Below, one piece after another: positions 24,787 to 32,582 of a DNA stretch of 64,000 nucleotides (position 1 is its first letter; each line of letters starts with the position of its first letter). This DNA is from Arenibacterium halophilum. GTDB lineage: Bacteria > Pseudomonadota > Alphaproteobacteria > Rhodobacterales > Rhodobacteraceae. Both the position numbers and the translations under genes were made by a program. Location of the stretch: contig NZ_VCPC01000007.1 of the NCBI RefSeq assembly GCF_005938225.1, positions 1 to 64,000 on the forward strand, read 5' to 3'. A model generated the notes under the pieces. That model saw nothing but the letters and a program-made list of their open reading frames with translations, had not been told where the DNA came from and searched no databases.

Positions 24787-24921
24787 TTAATTCTTCTTGT
24801 GCTCGCCAAGACTGGTCAAAGGTTTGCCCTTTGTTAAGTCGGTTGCTGCGACGACCTTTTCCTTCACCTTTTTGGGCTTCTTCGCTTCTCTATTACCGCG
24901 CTTCTTGTCACCTTTTGACAC
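24787..24921 (-). CDS. small lysine-rich protein, 44 aa (paralogue of 46738-46869)
   Basis: From a GTG with a perfect AGGAGG seven bases upstream, the frame encodes a 44-residue, very basic protein beginning MSKGDKKRGNREAKKPKK and ending LTSLGEHKKN. It shares the pattern KG...RG..E.KKPK with the 43-residue protein at 46738-46869. Similar tiny proteins are annotated in alphaproteobacterial genomes without a function. It lies downstream of groEL on the same strand, beyond a GC hairpin. The composition suggests nucleic-acid binding or a disordered protein, which is inference. Confidence 0.75.
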   Translation of the reverse strand: MSKGDKKRGNREAKKPKKVKEKVVAATDLTKGKPLTSLGEHKKN

Positions 24922-24994
24922 GTTAGATCCTCCTGATCCATATTTCTGTTTCTGATGCCGTTCTCGTCTTTGGTCTTCGTCAGATTGCGATTTG

Positions 24995-25029
24995 GCGCCC
25001 CACGGGCCCTGCCCGTTAGAAGTGGGCGC
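24995..25029 (-). terminator. GC hairpin after groEL
   Basis: Nested inverted repeats, GCGCCC...GGGCGC outside and ACGGGC...GCCCGT inside, lie directly after the groEL stop on the minus strand. There is no T-run, so it may stabilise the groESL mRNA or act with Rho. Confidence 0.5.
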
Positions 25030-26667
25030 TCACATCATCCCGCCCATACCACCCATGTCGGACATTTCGGTACCGGCCCCTGCTTTCTCAGGCTTTTGCG
25101 CGACCATCGCTTCGGTCGTGATCAATAGCCCAGCGATCGATGCGGCGTTTTCGAGTGCGATCCGGACGACTTTCGTCGGATCAATGACACCGGCCTTCAG
25201 CATGTCGACGTACTCCTCGGCCTGCGCGTCGAAACCGAAGCTCCGGCTGTCGTTCTCGATGACCTTGCCAACAATGACCGATCCGTCGACCCCGGCATTT
25301 TCGGCAATCTGGCGCAGCGGTGCCTGGATCGCGCGGCGGACGATCTTGATCCCGGCATCTTGGTCGCCGTTCTCGCCCGTCAGCGTCGCCAGCACCTTGC
25401 CAGCGTGAACCAGGGCCACGCCGCCACCGGGCACGACACCTTCCTGAACCGCAGCGCGAGTAGCATTGAGCGCATCGTCGACGCGGTCCTTGCGCTCTTT
25501 CACCTCGATCTCGGTTGCCCCGCCGACCCGGATCACGGCGATTCCTCCGGCAAGCTTGGCCAGCCGTTCCTGCAGCTTCTCCTTGTCGTAGTCCGAAGTG
25601 GTTTCCTCGATCTGCGCGCGAATCTGTGTGACGCGCGCCGCGATCGCATCCTTGTCGCCGGCACCGTCGATGATCGTCGTGTCATCCTTTGTGATCGTGA
25701 CCTTTCTGGCGGACCCGAGCATGTCCATGGTGACATTCTCCAGCTTGGTGCCCATTTCCACGGAAATCACCTGACCGCCCGTCAGCACGGCGATGTCTTC
25801 CATCATCGCCTTGCGGCGATCCCCGAAGCCCGGTGCCTTGACGGCCGCCACCTTCAATCCGCCGCGCAGCTTGTTGACGACCAGCGTCGCCAGCGCCTCG
25901 CCTTCGATATCCTCGGCCACGATCAGCAGTTGCTTCTCGGCCTGGATCACGGCCTCCAGCAACGGCACCATTGAGGCGAGCGAGGTCAACTTCTTCTCGT
26001 GAAGCAGGACGACGCAGTCATCCAGCTCGACGACCATCTTCTGGGCGTTCGTGATGAAGTAGGGACTCAAATAGCCGCGGTCGAACTGCATGCCTTCGAC
26101 CACTTCGGTCTCGGTCTCCAACCCTTTGTTTTCCTCGACGGTGATCACGCCTTCCTTGCCGACCTTGGCCATCGCGTCGGCGATCTGCCGACCGATCTCG
26201 ACTTCGCCATTGGCCGAAATGGCGCCGACCTTGGCAATCTCGTCGCTATCGCCCACAGGTCGGGACATGGTCTTGATCTCGGCCACAACCGCAGCGACGG
26301 CTTTGTCGATGCCGCGCTTGAGATCCATCGGGTTCATGCCGGCCGCAACCGACTTCATGCCTTCCCGGACAATCGCATGGGCGAGTACGGTTGCAGTGGT
26401 GGTTCCGTCGCCGGCCTCGTCGTTCGTACGCTGCGCGACCTCCTTGACCATCTGGGCGCCCATATTCTCGAAATGGTCCGACAGCTCGATCTCCTTTGCG
26501 ACGGTCACACCGTCCTTGGTGATGCGCGGTGCACCCCAGGATTTATCGAGAATGACGTTTCGACCCTTGGGGCCGAGTGTGATTTTGACGGCATTTGCCA
26601 GCGTGTTGATGCCTTTCAGCATTCGGTCGCGGGCATCGGTACTGAAGCGAACTTCCTTGACGGACAT
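25030..26667 (-). CDS. groEL: chaperonin GroEL (60 kDa)
   Basis: The 545-residue product is a full-length group I chaperonin. It has the [29 protein letters not shown]... equatorial domain with the ATP-site [10 protein letters not shown] loop near residue 87, an intact apical domain ([19 protein letters not shown]), the VVPGGGVAL signature near residue 410 and the C-terminal GGMGGMM tail. With GroES it folds cytoplasmic proteins in an ATP-driven cage. It follows groES by 44 bases. As a plasmid copy it is likely additional to a chromosomal groEL, which multi-chaperonin alphaproteobacteria often have. Confidence 0.97.
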   Translation of the reverse strand: MSVKEVRFSTDARDRMLKGINTLANAVKITLGPKGRNVILDKSWGAPRITKDGVTVAKEIELSDHFENMGAQMVKEVAQRTNDEAGDGTTTATVLAHAIVREGMKSVAAGMNPMDLKRGIDKAVAAVVAEIKTMSRPVGDSDEIAKVGAISANGEVEIGRQIADAMAKVGKEGVITVEENKGLETETEVVEGMQFDRGYLSPYFITNAQKMVVELDDCVVLLHEKKLTSLASMVPLLEAVIQAEKQLLIVAEDIEGEALATLVVNKLRGGLKVAAVKAPGFGDRRKAMMEDIAVLTGGQVISVEMGTKLENVTMDMLGSARKVTITKDDTTIIDGAGDKDAIAARVTQIRAQIEETTSDYDKEKLQERLAKLAGGIAVIRVGGATEIEVKERKDRVDDALNATRAAVQEGVVPGGGVALVHAGKVLATLTGENGDQDAGIKIVRRAIQAPLRQIAENAGVDGSVIVGKVIENDSRSFGFDAQAEEYVDMLKAGVIDPTKVVRIALENAASIAGLLITTEAMVAQKPEKAGAGTEMSDMGGMGGMM

Positions 26668-26711
26668 GATGTGAATTCCTGAGACTGAGGTTGATGTGAA
26701 AGATTTCGGGC

Positions 26712-26999
26712 TCAGGCGATCACGCCGAGAATGTCGCTCTCCTTCATGATCAGGAGGTCTTCGCCATCAAGTTTGATCTCTGAGCCGGACCATTTTCCGA
26801 ACAGGATCCGGTCGCCGGCTTTGATGTCCATCGGGATGCGCTCGCCGTCCTCGCGCCTTCCCCCGGCACCAATGGAGACGACTTCGCCTTCTTTAGGCTT
26901 CTCCTTGGCGGTATCGGGAATGATGAGGCCGCCCTTGGTCGTCTCGTCGCCTTCAATGCGGCGAACGAGGACCCGGTCGTGGAGGGGAGTGAATGACAT
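26712..26999 (-). CDS. groES: co-chaperonin GroES (10 kDa)
   Basis: The 95-residue protein has the GroES features: [33 protein letters not shown] with the mobile loop, and a C-terminal [14 protein letters not shown]. The ATG at 26999 has AAGGAG eight bases upstream; the 27 extra upstream codons are not plausible. It forms the lid of the GroEL cage. I found no CIRCE element (HrcA site) upstream, so control may be by another system. Confidence 0.96.
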   Translation of the reverse strand: MSFTPLHDRVLVRRIEGDETTKGGLIIPDTAKEKPKEGEVVSIGAGGRREDGERIPMDIKAGDRILFGKWSGSEIKLDGEDLLIMKESDILGVIA

Positions 27000-27131
27000 C
27001 GACGTGCTCCTTGTCGCGGATTGTCGGGCGTAAGTGCCTTGTTCGAATGCCCGGCTCCGATGCGCGCAAGGCGGCGACAACCTGGTGGGGCTATTCTTCG
27101 AGATTGCGGATCAGACCGCCGCGGTATTGCA

Positions 27132-27368
27132 TCACGGGCGTCGAACGGAGTTCCCTCCAGCTATGATCGAATTGATCATTTCGGCGACGGCCCGGTGCCT
27201 TTCCATTTCGAGTTCGGTGCCAACGACATTCTCATGGGTCGCCGCGGCGTCGCGAAGAACCCCCACGATCTCGTGCTCCGGCAGCACCCCGCGATCGTTC
27301 AAGGCAAGCAGGAGCGCTTCGCAGATTGACAGGGCGGCCTGGCCTGCATGTTCGCTCGCGGTCGACAT
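27132..27368 (-). CDS. small hypothetical protein, 78 aa
   Basis: I do not recognise a named family. The product is helical (GQAALSICEALLLALNDRGVLPEHEIVGVLRDAAATHE) and reads like a conserved alphaproteobacterial small protein. The ATG at 27368 follows AAGGAAGGGA. It lies upstream of groES on the same strand with a 130-base gap, so it could be part of a groESL transcript. It diverges from the Crp/Fnr gene at 27519. Confidence 0.6.
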   Translation of the reverse strand: MSTASEHAGQAALSICEALLLALNDRGVLPEHEIVGVLRDAAATHENVVGTELEMERHRAVAEMINSIIAGGNSVRRP

Positions 27369-27518
27369 CTGGCGTCCCTTCCTTGGCATCGTGATCCCCG
27401 TGGAAGGCGAGTTTCAGATACATCCGTACTTCTCGCAGGAAGTGCTCTATGCTGGACTGATCCAGAGCAGTGTCCGGACCGATTTCCGCTCCTGGGTCAC
27501 GGCACGCCGGGAGCCTTC

Positions 27519-28253
27519 ATGACATCAGCCGAACACAGCCCCCTGACACGCAAGCTCTCCGCCTTCGTCGCCCTGTCGGAGGTCGAGCTGGCCGTGCTTG
27601 AACGACTGCATGAGCGTCGTCGCTCATTCGTCGCGGGGCGTGACATGGTGCATCAGGGGCAGTCGGCTCAAGCCGCGTACATTCTGTCGTCGGGTTGGGT
27701 CTGTTCCTACAAGCTCCAGGCCGACGGGACGCGGCAGATCGTGGATTTCCAAGTGCCGGGGGATTTTCTGGGATTGCGCAGCGTCCTGTTGCGCACGTCG
27801 GATCACAGCTTCGAACCCATCGTTGACATCGAGGCCGCCGAAGTGCTGGCGAGCGACCTTATCGATGCCTTCGCGCGGACGCCGCGCCTCGCGACCGCCA
27901 TACTCTGGGCAGCGTCAAGGGACGAAGCGATGGTCGTGGAGCATCTGGTCGGGATCGGTCGGCGTGATGCGGACGCCCGAATGGCGCATTTCCTGCTCGA
28001 ACTGGGATCGAGGCTTGCGCTGGTTGGAATAGGCAGCAGGGAAGGATTCGACTGCCCTCTGACGCAATACCACCTCGCCGATACGCTGGGGTTGAGCGCG
28101 GTCCATGTGAACCGCGTCCTGCGGCAGCTTCGCGAGAGTGGACTGGTCACCTTTCGGGACGGCCGCGTTACGTTTCACGACTATGGCGGGTTGGTGGAAC
28201 TTGCCGAGTTCGATCCGGAATATCTGGACCAGACTGGGCCGCTACTGAAATGA
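27519..28253 (+). CDS. Crp/Fnr-family transcriptional regulator
   Basis: The 244-residue protein has an N-terminal cyclic-nucleotide-binding-like beta-roll (residues about 25-140: MVHQGQSAQAAYILSSGWVCSYK, FQVPGDFLGLRSVLL) and a C-terminal Crp-type helix-turn-helix (about 170-230: LTQYHLADTLGLSAVHVNRVLRQLRESGLVTF). It lacks the N-terminal cysteine cluster of oxygen-sensing FNR. The ATG at 27519 begins the recognisable domain; a longer frame to 27348 would overlap the divergent gene. It may regulate the surrounding stress genes, which is inference from position. Confidence 0.88.
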   Translation: MTSAEHSPLTRKLSAFVALSEVELAVLERLHERRRSFVAGRDMVHQGQSAQAAYILSSGWVCSYKLQADGTRQIVDFQVPGDFLGLRSVLLRTSDHSFEPIVDIEAAEVLASDLIDAFARTPRLATAILWAASRDEAMVVEHLVGIGRRDADARMAHFLLELGSRLALVGIGSREGFDCPLTQYHLADTLGLSAVHVNRVLRQLRESGLVTFRDGRVTFHDYGGLVELAEFDPEYLDQTGPLLK

Positions 28254-28255
28254 GA

Positions 28256-28286
28256 GGGCCGCCCTCCCTTGCTCGGCAGGCGGCCC
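28256..28286. terminator. GC-rich inverted repeat between convergent genes
   Basis: GGGCCGCC (28256-28263) and GGCGGCCC (28279-28286) form an 8-bp stem between the Crp/Fnr gene and the convergent small gene, so it could serve both. Confidence 0.55.
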
Positions 28287-28311
28287 CAGTGTTCACGTCA
28301 GACGCCGGAGG

Positions 28312-28500
28312 TTACGCGAGGGCGTGGGTCGCCGCATCGAGTTCCTTGTTGGTCTCGGCGTCGTTCTTCGCGGTGTTGGCCTTCTCGGCTGCTTGGTAGT
28401 GCTTCAGCGCCGCATCCTTCTTCGGACCAGCGGGCGCCTTGTCCCATGCGGCCTTCACGGAGGTCATCTTTTCGGCGGTCTTGTTCTGTTCGGGAGTCAT
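28312..28500 (-). CDS. small alanine/lysine-rich protein, 62 aa
   Basis: The 62-residue product (MTPEQNKTAEKMTSVKAAWD...) is helical and charged: KKDAALKHYQAAEKANTAKNDAETNKELDAATHALA. No named domain is recognised. The ATG at 28500 follows AAAGGA. A long stem-loop (28524-28590) precedes it in the probable 5' leader. The composition resembles small stress-induced or hydrophilin-like proteins. Confidence 0.65.
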   Translation of the reverse strand: MTPEQNKTAEKMTSVKAAWDKAPAGPKKDAALKHYQAAEKANTAKNDAETNKELDAATHALA

Positions 28501-28523
28501 TGGGATTGTCCTTTCTGGACGCT

Positions 28524-28590
28524 CCGAGAATAAGAAGCGTGTCGACATGCCGTCCTTTTTGGGATCGGCACGCCCACACGCTTCTCGGGT
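28524..28590 (-). promoter_or_regulatory. long structured leader upstream of the 62-aa gene
   Basis: Perfect 10-bp arms AGAAGCGTGT (28533-28542) and ACACGCTTCT (28576-28585) enclose a second inverted pair (TGCCG...CGGCA around AAAAA) and are extended by CCGAG/CTCGG outside. On the minus strand this would fold into one long hairpin ending about 25 bases before the ATG. Confidence 0.55.
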
Positions 28591-28711
28591 ACTCGGAAAA
28601 ATGCACCACCGAATGTTCGGCGGCACGTCTCACCTAAACGGAGTCGGCGCCCCGCCGCACTGACGCAGGTTAGCCCCGACGCCTGCGGCAGGTCGATTAC
28701 CTCTGCGCTTG

Positions 28712-29125
28712 TCAAGCCACCGAAGTTTGCTGATGGGAAATCCTCAGCCATCTGTCGTTATCGTTGAGGTAGGTAGAGGCACAGAGGGCCTTGTAGATCG
28801 GCACATCGGGTTTTTCTGCCGAGACGCGATAGGTGAGAATGGCGATATCACGACACCGGGTGACGCGCCGCTCGGCCATCGAGACGGACCGCCAGCCGGT
28901 TCTCTGTTGAAGATGGGTCCAGATTTGGTCGCCCTGGAGGATCCCGGGCGGATAGGGGAAGACCATGACGGCGTTGGTCGCAGTCGTTGCCCGCGCGTTG
29001 TCGGCGCCACTGGTCCAGAAGTGTTCCTCCATTTCCCAGAGAACGCCCTGTTCGCGCGGCGATAGCGTGCCGGACTTGTGTGCCGCATGTGCCGGTCTGC
29101 CCATGGTTGCGGTTGAGACGGTCAT
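28712..29125 (-). CDS. NTF2/SnoaL-like (DUF4440-type) protein
   Basis: The 137-residue product has the NTF2-like pattern: an N-terminal helix (WEMEEHFWTSGADNARATTATNAVMVFPYPPGILQGDQI), SVSMAERRVTRCRDIAILTYRVSAE and a final strand ending DRWLRISHQQT. The cone-shaped fold binds small molecules; the substrate is unknown. The start overlaps the stop of the upstream membrane-protein gene (ATGA), so they are an operon. Confidence 0.72.
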   Translation of the reverse strand: MTVSTATMGRPAHAAHKSGTLSPREQGVLWEMEEHFWTSGADNARATTATNAVMVFPYPPGILQGDQIWTHLQQRTGWRSVSMAERRVTRCRDIAILTYRVSAEKPDVPIYKALCASTYLNDNDRWLRISHQQTSVA

Positions 29126-29547
29126 TCGCCTGACCCCGACCCGCCAACCATGAACATCTGAAACAGTACGAAGATGATCGCGAGCACCGCCCAGATCGCT
29201 CCGCTTGTTCCCGGGCGGCCATCGGCCACCGTCGAGGCAGCGCGCTGCAGGGCACCTGACGTCGGTCCTTCGGGAAGCAGCTGGCTCAGGTCTCGTGCAA
29301 TCCTGCCGTGATCGCTGGCGAGCGCAGGAACGTCCCGAAATCGGGCAAGAAGCGTTCCCAAGCGTGCCCGCGCGGCGTCGCGCCCCAGCGTGACCAGTTC
29401 AGCTGTTTCATTCCATGGATCGAGGCCAAGCCGCGCGAGCGTGGAGAGCACAGTCACGGCATAGCCGTTCCGGTCCTCGCCGACCGACGCATAGAGAAAC
29501 CGATCGAACTCGGGCGGGTGCGGGTTGAGAACATTGGGGTCGGCCAT
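29122..29547 (-). CDS. hypothetical protein with C-terminal membrane anchor, 141 aa
   Basis: The cytoplasmic part (residues 1-110) has ALDPW-like helix content (FDRFLYASVGEDRNGYAVTVLSTLARLGLDPWNETAELV); the C terminus is one transmembrane helix (AIWAVLAIIFVLFQMFMVGG). There is no signal peptide, so it is tail-anchored with the N terminus inside. AAAGGA precedes the ATG at 29547. It is the first gene of a two-gene unit with the NTF2-like protein. The family is not recognised, though related genes occur in similar stress islands. Confidence 0.65.
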   Translation of the reverse strand: MADPNVLNPHPPEFDRFLYASVGEDRNGYAVTVLSTLARLGLDPWNETAELVTLGRDAARARLGTLLARFRDVPALASDHGRIARDLSQLLPEGPTSGALQRAASTVADGRPGTSGAIWAVLAIIFVLFQMFMVGGSGSGE

Positions 29548-29818
29548 TGCCAATCCTTTCAAGGTTTGCAGGAACGCAGATCGCCCCCGTTTCCCAAAGG
29601 ATACGCGCAGGGCGGTCTCCCCGCCCTTACACAGGTCAGTGCGGACGACTGCCCACTCGGGAAGGTAGCCGGTTCGGTGCCCAAGACTAACATGCGTCAG
29701 CACCAGTCGGACGATCCCGAGGTACAAGACACTAAATCGTTCGACTGGTCCGTCCCGGACTCCAAGGGGCCGTCAACAGTGGTGAGCGACGGATCTGCCA
29801 ACATCGCGGAGACCAGGG

Positions 29819-30133
29819 ATGAACATGCGGTCGACCAGATCGACGGTGACATTTTCGAACCCGTTCGCGTTGCCGGGATACCCAGGCAATTTGCCCCCGG
29901 GCGACTACGAGGTTCTTGTCGAAGAAGAGCTTCTACAAGGGCTCAGCTTCGAGGCGTATCGCCGGACCGCGACCTACCTGACGGTGCGCGGAAGGGGCGG
30001 TCATGCGGGACGGACAGAGTTACGGGCGATTTCCGACAGCGACCTGAAAGAGGCGCTGAGCCGGGATCGGGCCGCGACTGAGAAGAACAATCACGGCGAG
30101 GCGGCGCCTTCTCCGCAGGAGGACTTGAAATGA
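29819..30133 (+). CDS. hypothetical protein, 104 aa (paralogue of 32009-32500)
   Basis: No named family is recognised. The N-terminal core FSNPFALPGYPGNLPPGDYEV parallels FSRPFTVPGFDEMLPAGTYDI of the 163-residue protein at 32009, so the two are paralogues with a shared small beta-rich domain. A GGAG lies upstream of the ATG. It diverges from the tail-anchored protein gene and its stop overlaps the next start by four bases. Confidence 0.68.
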   Translation: MNMRSTRSTVTFSNPFALPGYPGNLPPGDYEVLVEEELLQGLSFEAYRRTATYLTVRGRGGHAGRTELRAISDSDLKEALSRDRAATEKNNHGEAAPSPQEDLK

Positions 30134-30516
30134 ATACTCCCGAATGGCTCAAGCCCGGCATCTATGGTGCGGTGATCGGTGCGGTTTTCGTCGGCGTGGT
30201 CGGTTTTACCTGGGGCGGCTGGGTGACCGGCGGAACCGCGCATGACAGGGCAATGGCGATGTCCCAGGACGATGTCGTCGCTTCCATGGTGCCGGTCTGC
30301 CTTGAGATGGCACAGTCTGACCCAGCACGGGCCGAAAAGCTTGAAACGATCCGGGCCGCCTCGACCTATCAGCGGCGCGATGCCCTGATGGAGGCGGGCT
30401 GGGCGACGGTGCCTGGAACAGATGCTCCGAACCGCGATATCGCGCAGGCCTGCCTCGCAGCCCTTGATGTTGACTCGTTGCCGGAGCGCCCGGAAAGCGC
30501 GGTCGATGAAGGATGA
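30130..30516 (+). CDS. membrane-anchored hypothetical protein, 128 aa
   Basis: One N-terminal transmembrane helix (GIYGAVIGAVFVGVVGFTWGGW) is followed by a soluble domain of about 90 residues with two cysteines (VPVCLEMAQ, AQACLAALD) and a helix AEKLETIRAASTYQRRDALMEAGWA. The helix could be an uncleaved signal anchor placing the domain in the periplasm. It overlaps both neighbours by four bases (ATGA), so it is translationally coupled within a three-gene unit. Function unknown; the family seems conserved in alphaproteobacteria. Confidence 0.68.
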   Translation: MNTPEWLKPGIYGAVIGAVFVGVVGFTWGGWVTGGTAHDRAMAMSQDDVVASMVPVCLEMAQSDPARAEKLETIRAASTYQRRDALMEAGWATVPGTDAPNRDIAQACLAALDVDSLPERPESAVDEG

Positions 30517-30986
30517 ACCGCGCCATGCCGATAGCTTCACCCGAGACCACCGACCTCGAACGGCGTGTGCTGGCTCATGAACGGATCCTGCAAGCTCTGA
30601 TCGCCTACATGGCCCGTACCGAGCCGCGTTTCGTGGACCACCTTCGAGAACGCTTCGTCGAGCCGATGAGTATGGCCAGGCACGAACACGACCACCGCGA
30701 AACCGACGACTACGCGGCAGAATTCATTCGCGCCGTGATGCTCCTCGGAGAAGTGCGCGTGCCAAAGGCGAAGGAGCCGGAAATGACCGACATGAAACCC
30801 GTGCCGCCGAAAAGCAGAGGAGCACAAGATTCTTCCATGAACCGGCCGACGCAGCGCAGTGGGGTTCAGGTGAGCGAAAGAAACGGCATCTGGGAAGTGC
30901 AGGTCGACGGCAAGTTCCGCGGCGACTACCACCAGAAGGAACATGCTCTTGCCGCTGCGGCCTTGCACAAATTGTCGCCCCGATGA
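30513..30986 (+). CDS. hypothetical protein with DUF2188-like C terminus, 157 aa
   Basis: The N-terminal half is helical (LERRVLAHERILQALIAYM); a low-complexity linker follows; the C-terminal 45 residues (VSERNGIWEVQVDGKFRGDY, then KEHALAAAALHKL) look like a DUF2188-type small beta-alpha domain. The ATG overlaps the stop of the membrane protein gene. It is cytoplasmic, with no signal peptide. Role unknown. Confidence 0.62.
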   Translation: MNRAMPIASPETTDLERRVLAHERILQALIAYMARTEPRFVDHLRERFVEPMSMARHEHDHRETDDYAAEFIRAVMLLGEVRVPKAKEPEMTDMKPVPPKSRGAQDSSMNRPTQRSGVQVSERNGIWEVQVDGKFRGDYHQKEHALAAAALHKLSPR

Positions 30987-31180
30987 CCGTTAGTACTCAT
31001 CCGACAGTCCCACAGGACTTCTCGATCCAGGTGGCCGAGAACGAAGGCATGCCATCGAGATCGAACTCCAGAGGCTCCCCGCCACTGCCCGCTCGACGGT
31101 TGAACGGAACGCTGACGCTAGGGTTATCGAAGACCCGCGCGGCAACCCGCGGACTCTGGTCCGTCAAGGAGAAAGCGGCG

Positions 31181-31858
31181 ATGAGGCAACCTCTGGCGAG
31201 CCTGATTGCGACTACGGCAGCTATGGCCGGTGTGATCGCGTCATTCGCCTTCCCCGTGCTTGCGCAGGATGGCATCTTCCGCGACACGGGCCAGCCTGAT
31301 CCCACGATGCCCGGCGCGCGGCAGCACGCGGTTCAGGATCCTCCTTTCGAGACGCTCGTGTTTTTGCAGGGCAGCCGGTATTGCGACACCGACCTTCTGT
31401 CGGAGGAGGCGTGGCGCCTTTTCGAGACCACGGACCCCGGATGGTCACGCGTCCAGGCGATCTGCGATTTCGTGCATGGGCATGTCCGTTTCGACTATAT
31501 GCAGGCGAATGCGACCCGCACAGCCTCTCAGACGCTTGCCGGCCGGGCCGGTGTGTGCCGTGATTTTGCGCATCTCGCCATCGCCTTCTGCCGATGCATG
31601 AACATTCCGGCCCGCTACTGCACGGGCTATCTGAGCGATATTGGCGAGCCCGAGCCCTATCCGCCCGGAGATTTCGCGGCCTGGATGGAAGTCTTTCTCG
31701 AGGGTCGCTGGTGGGTCTTCGATCCGCGCAACAACACACGGCGCACCGCGAGGATCCTGATCGCGCGCGGCCGGGATGCCGCGGATGTGCCTTTGACGCA
31801 GACCTTCGGGCCAAGCACGCTGTTGGAGTTCCGGGTCTGGACCGATCAATTGACCTGA
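31181..31858 (+). CDS. secreted transglutaminase-like cysteine protease-fold protein
   Basis: The 225-residue product begins with a signal peptide (MRQPLASLIATTAAMAGVIA..., cleavage after PVLAQ) and has the transglutaminase-like triad: Cys in AGVCRDFAHLAIAF, His or polar position in FAAWMEVFLEGRWW and Asp in VFDPRNN. Related cytoplasmic proteins are longer, with an N-terminal beta-sandwich that is missing here. AAGGAG lies nine bases before the ATG at 31181. The open frame extends upstream to 30983, but the signal peptide sets the start. Substrate unknown; the family includes peptidases and amide hydrolases. Confidence 0.78.
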   Translation: MRQPLASLIATTAAMAGVIASFAFPVLAQDGIFRDTGQPDPTMPGARQHAVQDPPFETLVFLQGSRYCDTDLLSEEAWRLFETTDPGWSRVQAICDFVHGHVRFDYMQANATRTASQTLAGRAGVCRDFAHLAIAFCRCMNIPARYCTGYLSDIGEPEPYPPGDFAAWMEVFLEGRWWVFDPRNNTRRTARILIARGRDAADVPLTQTFGPSTLLEFRVWTDQLT

Positions 31859-32008
31859 TCGGGCCTCAATCCAAGTGGTCGGCCATCAGGCGATCACGGC
31901 TCTGATCCTCTCTGAGGCGAGGCTCTGGATTTGCAGGTCTTCCAACGCAGGGGAGGCCGCTGGCGGAACATGAGATCACCGAATTGACCGTAAACAAGGA
32001 GGACGCAG

Positions 32009-32500
32009 ATGGAACACCCCAAACTAAAGAGCGTTGCGGTGTTTTCGAGACCGTTCACTGTCCCGGGCTTTGACGAAATGCTGCCGGCCGGAACCTATGA
32101 CATCGAAACCGAGCTGAGTGCGCCGCCCGATGACCGCAACCCCGATGCCTGGAAGGCCTCGGTTCTGGTAAATCTGCATCCGCGAACTTCACATCCTGGG
32201 CTGTCAAGGACCTTGATGGTTTCTCTGGCCGACCTCGATGCGGCCCAGGCAAAAGACGAACTTACCGGGAAAGAACTCACGGAGTTCTTCCTCGAAGAGA
32301 TGTTGGCCGACCCGATGGTGCAGCTGGTTATGCAGGCCGACGGTGTCTCTGAAGTGCAGCTTCGGCATCTCTACTCAGGCAAACGTTCGTCTGAGGTCGG
32401 CTCTGATACCGTGACACCCATCCGTGAAGCTAGAACTCCGCAGGACAAGTCTGCGATTCAGGCTGCGGAGAACGAAGGAATGCCGCCGCGGTCAAATTGA
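32009..32500 (+). CDS. hypothetical protein, 163 aa (paralogue of 29819-30133)
   Basis: The protein shares the FSxPFxxPGxxxxLPxGxY core with the one at 29819 and adds a helical middle (DLDAAQAKDELTGKELTEFFLEEMLADP) and a C-terminal tail ending AAENEGMPPRSN. That tail recurs in degenerate form at 31000-31060. A perfect AAGGAGG lies before the ATG. No known domain, signal peptide or membrane segment is seen. Confidence 0.68.
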   Translation: MEHPKLKSVAVFSRPFTVPGFDEMLPAGTYDIETELSAPPDDRNPDAWKASVLVNLHPRTSHPGLSRTLMVSLADLDAAQAKDELTGKELTEFFLEEMLADPMVQLVMQADGVSEVQLRHLYSGKRSSEVGSDTVTPIREARTPQDKSAIQAAENEGMPPRSN

Positions 32501-32582
32501 GCCGCGCGCCGTAGTACGCACGCCGACACTTCGGCTCCCGGTCTCCCCCGAGTTGGCCGTGCTAGAAAAAGAGGAAAACACC

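Noticed and set aside
24598-24837. 79-codon plus-strand frame
   Set aside because: No ribosome-binding site, no family features, and it overlaps the well-supported small basic gene on the other strand.
27000-27131. CIRCE/HrcA site upstream of groES
   Set aside because: I looked for TTAGCACTC with its inverted partner and did not find it.
29548-29818. EcfG-type stress promoter (GGAAC with CGTT 16-17 bases on)
   Set aside because: GGAAC-like hexamers are present near stress genes but the spacing to CGTT or GTT is too short in every case I checked.
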